Below are positions 46,801-60,472 of a stretch of 64,000 nt of DNA, in pieces. The notes below the pieces were generated by a model that was not told the DNA's origin, made no database searches, and saw nothing but the letters and a program-made list of their open reading frames with translations. Both the position numbers and the translations under genes were made by a program. Position 1 is the first letter of the stretch. Each line of letters begins with the position of its first letter. Where the stretch lies: the NCBI GenBank assembly GCA_033002965.1, contig JAURVB010013163.1:124001-188000 (forward strand), given 5' to 3'. The stretch is from Piper betle (Eukaryota; Streptophyta; Magnoliopsida; Piperales; Piperaceae).

Positions 46801-49800
46801 ATGGAGAGCTATTTGAATGAGAACTTTGGTGGGGTCAAGTCGAAGAACTCGTCGGAGGAGGCGCTCCAGCGATGGCGCAAGGTCTGCGGCTTCGTCAAGA
46901 ATCCCAAGCGTCGTTTCCGCTTCACTGCCAACCTATCCAAGCGATCGGAGGCCCGCCAGATGCAGAAAACCAATAAGGTCTTTTATTATTATTATTATTA
47001 TTATTATTGTTTTGCTTGCTTTTCTCTTTCTCTACCAGTGTCATACAAGCGGTGGATCTGTTTTGGTTATAGTAGAGTGTGAGACGATCTTCCAAGGAGA
47101 TGTGAGTTGGCTTAGTGATGACGGTTCCTGCATCAACATGGATCTGCTGGTTTACTATGAAACAATAGGAAGCGGATTATTGTTTATGAAACTTGTGGCT
47201 AGTTTCTGAAACTGTTTTGTCTAAAACATACACATCTTTTCTGTTGTTTAAATGCCTTTTGCTTGTACATCTAAAATGGTTGGGTCCCTTCTCATCTCAA
47301 TGGTAATTTCTGAAGGCAGTTTTTTGGTCTTGGTTTGCTTTCTTTTCTTCCATTCATGACAAGTTATTTGGGTGTAAGATTTGCAGTTCGTTGGTGAAAC
47401 GATATTTGCCCTGGTCTCACATCCACTGCAGTGTCATTTCTATGACTTGACGAGGCTCATTTTGTTTTTTTATTTATTTTAATCCCCTTTTCTGTGATTT
47501 CTTGCAGGAGCAACTAAGACTGGCTGTTTTGGTTTCAAAAGTTGCATTTCAGTTCATTCATGGTGGGAAATCTAACACTATCCTTTGAATAATTGTTTTT
47601 CTAATTATTGGGCTTTACTTACGATCTTATATCTCTGCAGGTCTTACTCCCTCCGAGTATACTGTACCTGAGAAGGCCAGAGCTGCAGGCTATGGAATCT
47701 GTGCCGATGAACTGGGATCCATTGTTGAAGGGCATGATATGAAGAAGCTTAAATTGCACGGCGGGGTTGAGGGGATAGCAGACAAGCTTAGCACTTCAAT
47801 CACTGAGGGACTGGACACAACGGATGAACTTTTAAAGACTAGGCAAGAAATATTTGGAATTAATAAATTTACAGAAAGCGAGTCAAGAAGTTTTTTGGTT
47901 TTGGTGTGGGAGGCACTTCAGGATATGACGCTTATGATACTTGCGGTCTGTGCACTTGTTTCTCTGATTGTTGGGATTGCAATGGAAGGTTGGCCCAAAG
48001 GCGCACATGATGGTCTAGGAATTGTTGCTAGTATCCTTCTGGTTGTCTTTGTGACTTCAATTAGTGATTATAGACAATCTTTGCAGTTCAAGGATCTGGA
48101 CAAGGAAAAGAAGAAAATTTCTATACAGGTCACTCGAAATGGATTCCGACAAAAGCTCTCAATATATGAACTGCTTCCAGGCGACATAGTTCATTTGGCA
48201 ATTGGTGATCAAGTCCCTACTGATGGCCTTTTCATTTCTGGTTTTTCATTGTTAATAAATGAGTCAAGTTTATCTGGTGAAAGCGAGCCGGTGGCTGTAA
48301 GCAAAGATTATCCTTTCCTTCTTTCTGGAACTAAAGTTCAAGATGGGTCATGTAAGATGCTCGTAACCACAGTCGGTATGAAGACCCAGTGGGGTAAGCT
48401 GATGGCCACTCTCAGCGAAGGAGGGGATGATGAAACACCATTGCAGGTTAAATTGAATGGTGTGGCTACTATAATCGGAAAAATTGGTTTGTTTTTTGCA
48501 GTTGTGACGTTTGCTGTCTTGGTGCAAGGTCTCTTCACACGGAAATTTGGAGAAGGGACTCATTGGAGTTGGAATGGGGATGATGCTCTTGAGATGCTTG
48601 AATATTTTGCTGTTGCAGTTACTATTGTTGTTGTTGCAGTTCCAGAGGGCTTACCTTTAGCTGTGACTCTGAGCCTTGCTTTTGCAATGAAAAAGATGAT
48701 GAACGATAAAGCACTTGTTCGTCACCTTGCAGCTTGTGAAACAATGGGTTCTGCTACTACAATTTGCAGTGACAAGACAGGGACACTAACGACCAATCAC
48801 ATGACAGTTGTTAAGGCTTGCATTTGTGGGAATAGCGAGGATGTTAGCAACTTGAAAGATTCTCCCAGTATGTGCTCCAAGATCCCAGATGCTGCTTACA
48901 AAATTTTCCTCCAGTCAATATTTAACAACACTGGTGGTGAAGTAGTTATTAACAAAGATGGCCAGCGTGAAATTCTGGGGACACCAACTGAAGCAGCTTT
49001 GCTAGAATTTGCTTTATCTCTTGGTGGGGATTTTCAAGCTGAGCGCCAAGCTTGCAAGCTCATTAAGGTTGAGCCTTTCAATTCTGAGAAGAAAAGAATG
49101 GGTGTTATACTGGAACTCCCCGAGGGAGGACTGAGGGCTCATACCAAGGGAGCTTCAGAAATTGTATTAGCAGCGTGTGATAAAGTAATCAACCAGAATG
49201 GAGAGGTTGTTCCTTTGGATGCCACAATTTATACCCACCTCAAGGAAACAATTGAACTTTATGCAAGTAAAGCTCTACGAACATTGTGTATTGCCTATAT
49301 GGAGGTTGGAAGTTTTTCACCTGAGCAGTCAATTCCACTTCAGGGGTACACTTGTATTGGAATTGTTGGCATCAAAGACCCAGTCCGTCCAGGAGTTAAG
49401 GAATCAGTTGCAATATGTAGGTCTGCAGGGATAACAGTGAGAATGGTCACCGGGGACAACATTACTACTGCAAAAGCAATTGCTCGAGAATGTGGAATTC
49501 TGACTGATGAAGGCATTGCAATTGAGGGTCCTGTATTCAGGGAGAAAAGTTTGGCGGAGATGAATGAGCTTATTCCCAAAATTCAGGTTAGCACTTGTTG
49601 CTTGTACTCAAGTAGTCTCTTGTCTGTAGCATTTAGAATTTAGTTGCCTTGGTACATCCAGTCAACACCATTCTTATTTGACATATAATGCCTCAATTTT
49701 ACAGAATAGTAAGCTATATAGTATTGTCTTAAGCTGACATATCAAGAGAGTAAACCTATAATATATCATTTTTTGCTTGAACTAGGTGATGGCACGGTCT

Positions 49801-51186
49801 TCTCCATTGGACAAGCATACCTTGGTGAAACACCTTCGCACCATGCTCGGGGAAGTAGTTGCTGTCACAGGAGATGGAACTAATGATGCTCCAGCTCTTC
49901 ATGAAGCAGATATTGGACTTGCAATGGGCATTGCTGGAACCGAGGTATTCTAAGTTATGAAATCTTGCAGATGATGTAATTCTGTATACAATTTTCTTGT
50001 AATCTTGATACATTTTAAATATGCAAGAATGTGAAAAAATCGTGAGGCGAAGTCCTTCAATTACTTAACTGTGATAAGTTTAAATGACTGCTTTTTACGC
50101 AGCCGAAAAGAATTTCTTTTATCTTATACTGAGTTATGCTAATTGATTTTGGCTTCCTTTTTTTATTTAGGTGGCAAAAGAGAGTGCAGATGTAATAATT
50201 TTGGATGATAACTTCTCAACCATTCCTACTGTTGCCAAGTGGGGTAGATCTGTCTACATAAACATCCAAAAATTTGTGCAATTTCAACTGACGGTCAATA
50301 TTGTTGCTCTTATTGTAAATTTCTCTTCAGCTTGCCTGACTGGTAATATTGCTCACATATCACACAGTTCATTTTCTTTTTATCATTTAATGCTTCTTTA
50401 TCCTTTTGTAACATTTACTCTTGTCTCAGGAAATGCACCTCTCACGGCTGTTCAACTCCTATGGGTAAATATGATAATGGATACTTTGGGAGCGTTGGCT
50501 CTAGCGACTGAACCTCCACAGGATGAACTAATGAAAAGAATGCCAGTTGGAAGGAAAGGAAACTTCATTACCAATGTGATGTGGAGGAATATTTTAGGGC
50601 AATCATTATACCAGTTTGTGGTAATCTGGTATCTCCAAACAGAAGGAAAAGCATTGTTTCAACTGTCTGGCTCCAATTCAGATTTGACACTGAATACGTT
50701 AATCTTCAATTCGTTTGTATTTTGCCAGGTAGAGATAGGGCACGAAGCTGTTTTTCTGTGTGCTTATCTTGAAAAAGACCAATTGTCACCCTGACCCCAA
50801 TAACTTGGGATCAGGTGGACGAGAAATAAGAATATTTTGGAAGGCTAATTCTCCTATATCAATAATTCGCTACCTTGTGTGAGCTTGTTAGTGCTCTAAT
50901 TTGAATTTCCTATTAATGTGTGCCATTATCTTTGCAGGTCTTTAATGAAATAAGCTCGAGGGATATGGAGGAGATAGATGTGTTCAAGGGGATCCTAAAG
51001 AACTATGTATTTGTGGGCGTGCTCAGTTGCACCGTGATATTTCAAGTCATCATAATTGAATTCTTGGGAGATTTTGCCAACACGACCCCTCTTACATTAA
51101 CTCAGTGGTTTGTGAGTCTACTCTTTGGCTTCCTGAGCATGCCAGTTGCTGCAGCCATAAAGATGATCCCTGTTGGATCTTCGTGA
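46801..51186 (+). CDS. Autoinhibited Ca2+-ATPase, P2B type (ACA1/ACA2/ACA7-like)
   Basis: This pump exports Ca2+ from the cytosol using ATP and is released from autoinhibition by calmodulin. Seven coding exons join in phase: 46801-46977, 47508-47562, 47641-49586, 49786-49944, 50171-50342, 50430-50728 and 50938-51186, for 1018 residues (ACA1 1020, ACA2 1014). The N-terminal calmodulin-binding and autoinhibitory region is at about residues 20-45 ([20 protein letters not shown]). Other motifs are LSGESEPV (actuator domain TGES variant), [19 protein letters not shown] (M4), DKTGT with the phosphorylated Asp455, KGASE (nucleotide domain), TGDGTNDAP at 754-760, and [19 protein letters not shown] (M6 Ca2+ site). 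The start [18 protein letters not shown] matches the ACA1/2/7 group, which acts in endomembranes; the exact compartment cannot be read here. Intron 5 is 87 bp, a multiple of three, with no in-frame stop. Convergent with the cyclin gene. Confidence 0.95.
46982..47010. repeat. (TTA)n microsatellite at the start of ACA intron 1
   Basis: About nine trinucleotide units begin a few bases after the exon 1 donor at 46978. Confidence 0.9.
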
Positions 51187-52874
51187 AACTTAAGGAAGCT
51201 TGAAAAGCATTTCTTGAGGATACGGCGTTTTCTTTTGGCATTTAGAAGACGGCTCAAGTGAATGTATCAACTAGGTTTAGCTTTTTTGTGTTCATTCAGA
51301 TGAAAAAACTACAGTTGTACTAATTCACATCCATGCTAACCTGGGCTGCCATGTACACTCGGCAATGGTCAATTTAGATGTTTTCTTTCCAAATTTATGG
51401 ATAGGCAAATTTTATCTGGTGGTCTTTTATGTAGATGTAAAAACTCCACGATTATTGTTTGTAAAAACGTTTCTTTAGTTCAACAATGGTTTGATATTGC
51501 CACAAAATTTTTTTGAATTGTGAATTTTACCTGCTCTGTAAGTGTTGCTTATTTCTTGAAAAGTTGCACAGAGTAGTATTATTTATTTTGCTTGGGCGAT
51601 AATGTCTCATTGGAAGTATCATTTTTGCTCGCTCATCGGAAATTAGTCAAACCAAATATTACCGCATTTAGCTAAACAAATTTTCTAACCAGCGTAAATT
51701 TTTCTACTGCGCCTATTCAAATAGGAAAAGTCAGAGGTCTATAACGAGTAGAACCATGGCAAGGAAAGCATAGCTGCAGCCTGCACTGGACCAATATCTG
51801 CTTTTTCTTGAAAATTTTCTGTCGTCCACCTCTTCACCAATAGCCTCATCATTTACAGGCAGGAATTACGTTTTGGATGTGACGGGTCGCTTGAGATAAG
51901 GAAATCTGAATACCCAGAAGCGGTCCCATGTAATACACGACAGAAGACGGTTCTATTGACCAAGTACAACATAGATATGAAACAATCCCCCCATTGGATC
52001 ATACTTTCCATTCAAGATCTAAATCATACAGAGAAAGGCCATGGCGGACAAACTACTAAGCTACCTTGTTCCCCTTCCGGTTCCCCTTCTAGAGTCTAGA
52101 TATCACCATCCACATGGCCAAAAGTCATCCCAAAACATAAGATCCTTCAATCTTGTGACATGAAAATATTAACCAACACTTAAAAGCGGATCTCCATTAT
52201 GCAGAAAATGGTTATTAACAGTATATTCAGGGGAAGACCAAACAAAACTCTGATGCAGTTCGTCACTTTTGGATGAAATGAACAATGATCAACATTTAAG
52301 CCATGCTAACAAGAAGGCGGCTACGATGAAAACTTTCCGAAATCAAATATCAGAACTCAGAAGTCATGGAACTATATGTTCATCTTGAAAATTTACAAAC
52401 TTATAACAGCTTCATCTCAAAGCTCCAATAGGATCAGGAGCTCGCAACAAATGTCATGGGTCAGGATTTTGGAACCCACAAAAATTAAAGAATTAGCAAA
52501 AGCAAAAACCAATATTTATTTTCCTTTGTCACCGAAACATGTCAACTGCAAATTCTCTTCAAATTTAAACACATGAGAAATTCATCAAATCAAACAGAGC
52601 TTTACTCAAAATCATTCATCTCCTTGGGAGACAAAAAGTATATGCATCCATTGCACCTCTTTAAGCCCGGCCAGGACTTTCGCCAGTAAGGTTGAACTAT
52701 TCACGAATCGTTTTTCTTCTTTTTGCCATGTTATTTTTCTACATCAATGAGCTTAAAGAAATGAAAATATCATCAGCTCCCAAATCAACAATCAAGTACC
52801 GGGATAACCAATCTGCCCATAACCAACAAACTGTCAAAGAATTGTAAAGCCACTCTTTTGCTGTACATGGGCTT
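51187..52874. other. Intergenic between convergent genes
   Basis: Holds the 3' untranslated regions of the Ca2+-ATPase (left) and, reading from the right, of the cyclin. No further gene seen. Confidence 0.5.
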
Positions 52875-54533
52875 CTAGTCATCGAATGGCAGCACTCTTC
52901 GCTTCTTTTTAACATTGGTCAGACTAGGATCATCCCCCATTTTAGTTTGATAAGGGGAAAGCACCATCTTATTAGGTGTTCTGGCCTTCAAATTGTACAT
53001 CAGATTGTAGGCAGCAAAAACGCGATCCTGATTACACGAATACACAAACGTACTGTTTAACATTCAAGATTTACGTGTTACAAACATATTTGAAATTGGT
53101 AAAGTAAACTCACGCTGTCAAGTGATCTGCCAAATGAAATTGTTTCAAGTTTGTTTCTCAACGAATCTCTCGTCACTATTTCGTCTGCTGCCACCAGCAT
53201 GGATGCCACTGCAATTGCTGATGGGCGGTAATCAACTTGAAGCATTTCTGCGCTATTTGGCCACACAATGAGGAACAATAGAAGAAAAGCACCACAAGAG
53301 CAGGAGATAAGTAACAATGTAAATAGCCAAATTACCTTCGGTCGATTTCAAGATCAGTTCAATGGATGCAGCAACCAAACCCTCTGGTATTGAACCAGGC
53401 ACCAACTTTCGTGCCAGATAATGCAAGTAGCAGAAAGGAGTTACTAAATTCAAACGCCAATCCAGTGCAGACAACACAAGAAACTCCATCCTTTCTATCA
53501 TGACGCAATCAAAGTCATCACTAGCAGCAATCTCAGCAATTCTAAAACCACATCTCTGCGTTTTCACTGCTATTGACAGGCAGGCCACGCGCAGCAGCCG
53601 AATAGTCCAATCCTTCCCATTCTGCAGATTTCATGGTGTAATGGTATTGAACTCTCATAAAAAAAATAATGGAACATACATATATAATCAAAATGATGGA
53701 GAAGACAGCCGCTTACATCAATCCTTCTGAGCGAAAGGAACCGATCAAGGTAAACGATGGAAAGATAAGCACTTTCGAAGCTGATTACGTAAGTGAGCTT
53801 GGCCTGATTGGAAGAGCACCAACAATATGTACGTTTCAGGAAAATTGCGCCACCAATGAATTCAACCATTTCATGATTAAGCAATGACACGGATCGGATG
53901 GACATCACATTATAACTGAAAAGAACCCAATCTAAAAAATGTTTCATGAACATGTAAACAACCAAATTCTTCCCGTTCCAGAATCATCAAAGCAAGAACG
54001 CATTTCAGAGCATGGGCGCAACCGAAGAACGAGTCCCCTTCATGGTACCGAAAATGATACCAATCAGATGATGAGAACAAGAAGAATCCAATCCGCAAAT
54101 GCTCCAGGAAACACAAATACCTCGACTTCCAAAACCAAGACAATCGAGAAGAGATCGTGAAGGAACATGTCCAAGCAACTAAAAGAAATCAAATGCGAAT
54201 CAAGAAAACAGCTCATGCATCAACCATCTCGTAGATGAAGAACAAGAACCAAATGCGGAAAGATCATACAAAAAGGAAACTCACATCTAGGATCCAGTTA
54301 ACAGCTTCCAAGCGGGCAACCCTCAAAACATCATCCCAAGGAAGGAGCTTCTCAAAGTCGGTCTCTTTCGCAACTTGCATTTGGAAGTACTCCTCCTCCT
54401 CCTCATCCTCGTAAAGAACCCACTGTTCAGCCTTACCAAGGGGCGGAGCCTCACTCCCGGAGTAGTCCCCAATCCCTCCCGAGCCCAAGAAAGAAGCGCT
54501 CTCGGAGCAACGAAGGTCGACGGAGTCAGCCAT
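52875..54533 (-). CDS. CYCD5: D-type cyclin, CYCD5-like
   Basis: D cyclins activate CDKA and phosphorylate RBR to drive the G1/S step. Five coding exons join in phase: 54533-54285, 53803-53717, 53621-53336, 53247-53114 and 53027-52875, for 302 residues (Arabidopsis CYCD5;1 has about 323). The start ATG is followed by MADSVDLRCSESASFLG, which holds the LxCxE retinoblastoma-binding motif at residues 7-11 (LRCSE). The cyclin box runs from about residue 73 (ARLEAVNWILD) through AYLSIVYLDRFLSLRRID and RLLRVACLSIAVKTQRC to MEFLVLSALDWRLNLVTPF. A C-terminal cyclin fold follows, and the tail KKKRRVLPFDD resembles the KRRLSFDD end of CYCD5;1. The usual Lys-Met-Glu-Glu of the cyclin box is Lys-Thr-Gln-Arg here, so the CDK contact region is divergent. 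In-frame upstream sequence has no ATG. Confidence 0.85.
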
Positions 54534-57467
54534 GGCAGCCTCTGCTTCTTCTCGTTCCACACATCCCAGCAAAAGGCCGAGTCTTTTCAGAGTGGTTCTG
54601 GACGGCGGGAGAGGAGAAAGATATGGTCTTTGGGAAGAGACGGTGGGCTTCCACTATAATGGCGATCAGCGTTTGTTGGCGAGAAGGAAGAGTTGGGGGT
54701 GGAGAGTGACTTCGGACGCTTGGCTCCTTCGACCGCCATGGACTCCTGCTCCGTTGGGTTTTAAAGGTTTTTGTAGGGGTTTTCTTTGGAAACTTTGCCG
54801 TGGGACCTACTTGCTTAACAAAATTTAAGTTGGTATTAATTTTAATTAAAATAAAAATTTTGAATATTAGAAAAGTGATTAATTTTAATATATTTTTAAG
54901 TTGAATGAGTAGAATATTTTATTCATAATTGTAAGACGTAAAAAATAAAACAATAATTTCATGTTCGTGCTCGTTGGTCAAAAGCACGAGCAGAGCTAAT
55001 ACATCTCCCCCTCGGAAGAGTACTACAGCCCCAAGGATGCTGCCCACCCAAGTCAACGCGAACTTTAATATCAAATTTGTGCATGTTTATATTGTGGCTG
55101 GCAACTATTCATTTTGTATATTTACTTGGTTCAAGAAATTTCCATACCACTTCGGTGAAAAAAAATGTATTTCTCCGCACCATGAGGCGTGACTCCATTC
55201 ATTTAATTTAAGTTTAAATATGATAATAAATATAGAACTGAATTTACTTCGCATTCATAAAATCACTCTTTCTATTGTATGTAGTATGTACCATAAAACA
55301 ACTTATTCATCATCGCACCTCAAAGTCGGCACCTTTTTAACTTCGACCGGGTGTGGATCATGGAAAACATTGAACCCAGGCTGGGCACTTCACAAAACAT
55401 ATAATAGGAACACCCGTATTATTATTATTTTCCATGAACGATTGAAGCTAAAGTATTGGAAGTTGGGAGGATATATGGGGCCGTCCATGGAATGAAGCTC
55501 ATATGAATGAAGCTAAAGCCATTCAATGATCAACGCCAAAAGTCCTGCTGTTTTAGTCTTCATTGAAACCTTCCCAGCCGAGCAGTGTGATGCATGCATG
55601 CCTTCCATTTTTAACCGGTTTAAACGCCACTTGTTGAGAAGTCTTTTTTATATATAGGAATAGGGATTATAATTAGCTGTAAGATCTTATATATACGACC
55701 CAATCAATATTAAGATGCATATAAATAATAGCATCTATTGATTACTAATTCCAAAATTATCATGAAAAATATTTAATATGCATTAAATTACTATCTGATA
55801 ATTGGGTCTTACGTCCCATAATTAAAGCTGCAAGACTTACAACAGATTATTACTCCACATAATATTAGGTAATATTAATAGAGGAATGAGAACCTGTCAT
55901 AAGACCTTATCGTTAATATTGACGTAAGACCTTGGTAGAGGAACCTATATTTAGAAAAGATTAATGAGGAGAATGTCTGCCGTCTTATTATTTCTGTATT
56001 ACACACGCATTCATAGTTAGTCAAGTTTTTCATCTTTCGACAATTACAACTTGCCATGACAAATGAAGAAACATGAGTCGTTTTGTGAGGTTTGCAGTCA
56101 TAGTGGAAAAGCCAGATGCCAAGGAAAATATTATTTATTTTATTTTTAGCTCGAGATGTTATTAGGAAGCGAGAATTAGACTATGTTGGTTAGACTGACC
56201 TTAGGAATTAGAATGAATACTAAATTAGCAAAACATAACTGTTAATAATGTGAAAATTTTAATTCAAGAAAAAAATACTCATTTGGATTTTAACTTAAAA
56301 TTATAAAAATTCAAGTTGATAAAACCAAAATTTCAAATCAAGTGAACTAAACAACACGTATTTGACTAATAATATTAGACTAGAAGGTAGAAAATAAGAA
56401 GTTATAGATCACCGTCCCTCCAAGACTATCGAACAACCTATATCATAATTTATTTGGGCTCAATGCAACAAAGCCTATTATCTGCACTTCTCCGATCGGC
56501 CCATTCCACCCGGTTCACCCACTGTTGACAACAATCGGAATCGGAATCAGAATCATTTTTTGAGAGAGTCACTGAATTGAATCGAATTAGTATAAATTAG
56601 TCAGAAATTAGTTCAATTGAATCAGTAATATATAAAAATTTTAACTAAGTCAAAATTTGTGGGTTATTAGTTATAGAACATGTTATTTTTATATTATAAT
56701 ATTTATTATATTTTACGATATATTTTCATATTTTTTAAGATTTTTTTTTGAATTATTTGAAGTTCGTTATTATTTTTGACTCGAATAAAAGTCATCCCGT
56801 CCTCTATCGCCCTGTCACCACCCTCGCCGCTAGCCCTCACCGCCCCATCCCTTGTCGCCATTGCCCACCAACCCCCTGTCGCCCGCACTGCCTCCTTGTC
56901 ATTGTCTGGAATTGGCCAATTTAAACTAATTTCAGAATCGAACTCGAATCGAATAAAATTGACAGATTTGAGTCGAAGACTGATTTATATATATTTTTGA
57001 TATAAATTACCACTAATTTAAATTAGCCAATAAAATCAATTGATTTTTGTAACATTGCCAACGATCGCCACAGGTCCCGCCTTCTCGGTATCGACACCTA
57101 CCACACATCCCCTTTCGATACGTACGCTCCCAACTCCCTTTATTCGTATCCACGCCCCGCATATTCCTCCTCCACCTAATTCCCAATTCGTCGCCGACGC
57201 CGCCCGATTAGGGTTCCGATAGCCGCCGCCGCCGCCACCTCTCCGACCACCTGCCTCTCTCACCTCTCTATGGATTTGCGCTTCTCCGGCCGATACCGTC
57301 GCTGTGCTGTCGCCGCGCTCCGTTGTAGCCCCTTCCCTGCCGCCAATTCTGCTTCCTCCGCCGACGAACTCTCCCCCGTTTCCTTACTCTCCGTCGATTT
57401 TTGGAACTTCCATTGCTTCCGGCTTCGTCCTTAACCTTCTTCTTGGTTTTTCTTGTCGTTCGCCGCC
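54534..57467. other. Intergenic region
   Basis: Cyclin promoter on the left, IFRD promoter and C-rich leader (57,060-57,467) on the right. A C-rich patch at 56,800-56,900 sits between AT-rich arms that share gaatcgaa words in both orientations, perhaps an old inverted-repeat element. No gene seen. Confidence 0.45.
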
Positions 57468-60400
57468 ATGGGGAAGCGTGAGTTCTCTTCTTTCTTCTTT
57501 CTTTCATTTATTTTTATTGCCGTTTTAGTTTTAGAATTGGGTTTCTTGAGCTGGTTCTTGTACTTTTTTCATCGATTGACATGATGATAAAGAAGATTGT
57601 TAATTTTGCGAGTTTTTTATTGTGTTCAATTCAATTGGTTATTTTTTTATGGGATGGTTTGCATGTGGTATGAATTGGGATGGCTTCTTCGTCATCTTGA
57701 ATTGCAGGTAGCCAGCGCAAGAAAGCGGTTAATACAGTTTACAGTGATGATGATTCGGCGAGCACTACGTCAACTTGTATGTCAGATGTGACACAGGTGC
57801 AGGAGAACGAAGAAGTAGATGGTGGGGGTAGCCCACTGGATGGTTTATTGGATGATTTATACGAGAAGAGGTTTGCAGATATACCTTTTGATATGTGGTG
57901 AATGTTGTTATTATCGATTCTAGATGTCAATGAGGGTTAATGGTGGAAATAAACATTTGGCGGCCTATATTGCTCCATCCTTACATTGACATAATTTTGA
58001 TACAGAGGATCAACTCGTGAGAAAGCTTTGGGAGCAATTATTGGTGCTTTTTCGAATCAAGTGGAATTTGAATTCGCCGACACGAAGTAAGAACTTGGTT
58101 GCCTTTTACAGTTCTTTTTGGTTTGACCTATCCAATACTAAAGGAACGTTATCAAAGATTGATAGGAGCCGAATTGTTTCTTCATGATTATATATGTCTA
58201 GGCTCATCGGAATGGTTTTTTTGCATTTGCCATCTTAGGCTGTGTATAGATGGGACCCGTATAAGCATTCTTACTTATCCTCCTCCTCTGGCCAATGCAT
58301 CGGTGACTGACATTTTACTTTCCTGTGCAGCTGTGTCACCTTACAACATCTACTTGTCAACTCAATCAAACGTGGTTCTACTGCAGAAGCATGTGGCGCA
58401 GCTCATGCTCTCGGTAACCAAAATGTTGCATTTATCTGTTTTTATTTTCTGTTTTTGAAGATAATAACATTATATCATTATGTAGCACTTTTGGGACTTA
58501 CTGTTGGTTGTGGAGATCATGGTCACGAAATATTGGAAGAGTCGGCTCCTCATCTTTCACAAGCCCTGAAACCTGGAACAGATGCAAGGAAGCGAGCATC
58601 AGTATGTGTTAATTCTCTTGACTTAAAATTTTTGCAACTTCTAATAATTAGTTGAGTTTCACATATGGGCTTGGTTTTGCCACTAATACTATGTAGGTAA
58701 TAAGGTCTTTGGCTATTCTTACTTTTGTTGGTGGATTTGATACTGAGGAAACACAGAGGTCTATGCAAATGATCTGGCAACTAATACATCCAAAACCTGG
58801 GGCCAGTGTAAGTGTCCAGTGGTTTGTGGTAATTGTCTAAAAGTTAATGCAATGATTGACTTTAGTCTTATATATGATCGGTATAATAGCTATGAAGAAT
58901 ATTTTTTTGTTTCAAAGGTGTTGATGCGCTTTTTTTTTTTTTTTGAAGGCTGGACTTGTGAGTAAAGCTGCTCCTGCTGTAGTAGCCGCGGCAGTATCTG
59001 CATGGGCATTTCTGCTGACGACTTTTGATGGCTGGATGATGAGTCCTAACGAGTGGAAAGAGTGCGTGATGTTTTTATTGAAAAGATTTTGGATTTTTTG
59101 ATGGAAAATTATTATATGAAATTTATGAAACGCAAATTGTTGCGTGTGTTTGAGGGCTATATCTAGGTTCTTCAGATATAATTGCATTCTGTATCTTTTG
59201 AAAAAAATGGCAGGTCAATATCTTACCTCTCTACCCTTTTGGACAAGGATGATCGAGCAGTTCGCATATCAGCTGGTGAAGCTATTGCTCTTATCTTCGA
59301 GATTGCAAGTCGAAAATTGTTTTCAGGGGAATCTTTAGATGACAATCTGGATGGAGAAGGAAAGGTTACCCCTGCTGGGGCTTTTGCATCTTTATCGGCA
59401 CTGAAGGGGAAAATTCTGCAGCAAGTTAAAACATTGTCGGTAGAGGCTTCCGGAAAGGGCTTGGCTAAGAAAGACTTAAGCAGTCAACGAAATCTTTTTC
59501 GTGATATTTTGGACTTCATTGAGGTAATCATTTGTGGTTGGTGGTAAGCTCTTGTGCATTTGAGTTTTTGCTGATGTTGTCTGATTCTTAAAATGTAGAG
59601 TGGCTACTCTCCAGAGACAGTAGTTAAATTGCAATTTGGGGATAGTTTGAAAGCTTCAACTTGGACCCATTATATACAGGTGAATCTATGATTGTATTTA
59701 CGTTGAGATAATTTGTTCTGTTCACTCAATATTTAAATTGAGAAATTTGTTCTTCAACTGGTACTGATCTGTTATATTATGCAGTTAAATTTTCTGAAGC
59801 AAATAGTAGGATCTGGTTTTGTCAAGCATTTACAGGTGAGTGTCGGTAGTTATTTATTTCCTTGTAAATGCTTCTATTTTTGTGATTCATATACCTAATT
59901 AAATTTTTTTGCTTTGTTCATATATAGGAAAATGAGCTTTTTCATCAAATTTTTAATTTTGTTCCGAAGAAGAGCCTCCCAGTAAAGAATTTGGAGAAAA
60001 TTGGTGCTCCTGACAAGGTAGGTTTGCATAGTTTTTGTCTACTAATTTGTTACTCCAGGTTTGCTGACATTTGACTTTTAGTTACATGATAGAGTTTTGC
60101 ATTTTCGTGTATCAAGTGTTGTTATGGTAGTTTGAGCACTCATATTTGATGAAGTAAATGCTGCAGAAGCTGAGATTCATGCAAAATTTCAAGACAGTAG
60201 ATTCTAAACAATGTGCTGTATGTGCTTGTTTTTCCAATGTACAGAGGCTTTTCAGGTCTCCCAATTCGATTGTTAGCAAGGCCAGGACTCAGTTTCTGAA
60301 CAAGCAACGTACACAAGCACGGGTATACTCACTTCGGAGGAAGCATTTTTTTGTCCAATTGCTGCTTGTGACGTAGTTTTTGTTAGAAACGGTGTCATTG

Positions 60401-60472
60401 TGACGTAGTTTTTTTTTGTCTTCGCAGGATAGGAACACTGGACATTTTGCCGTGCTAGGAGATCAAGCTTAA
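57468..60472 (+). CDS. Interferon-related developmental regulator (IFRD) family protein
   Basis: IFRD proteins are ARM-like helical-repeat proteins; animal IFRD1/TIS7 is a transcriptional co-regulator, while the plant role is little known. Thirteen coding exons join in phase: 57468-57477, 57708-57870, 58006-58086, 58331-58413, 58486-58601, 58697-58807, 58949-59061, 59214-59523, 59599-59679, 59785-59835, 59928-60017, 60245-60322 and 60428-60472, for 443 residues. The first coding exon is only 10 bases (MGK plus one base). An acidic Ser-rich N-terminus is followed by the IFRD repeat domain (TREKALGAIIGAF, GGFDTEETQRSMQMIWQLIH, DKDDRAVRISAGEAIALIFE). The C-terminal IFRD_C region contains PNSIVSKARTQFLNKQRTQA and ends FAVLGDQA. 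Exon phases all agree and no lesion is seen. Confidence 0.9.
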
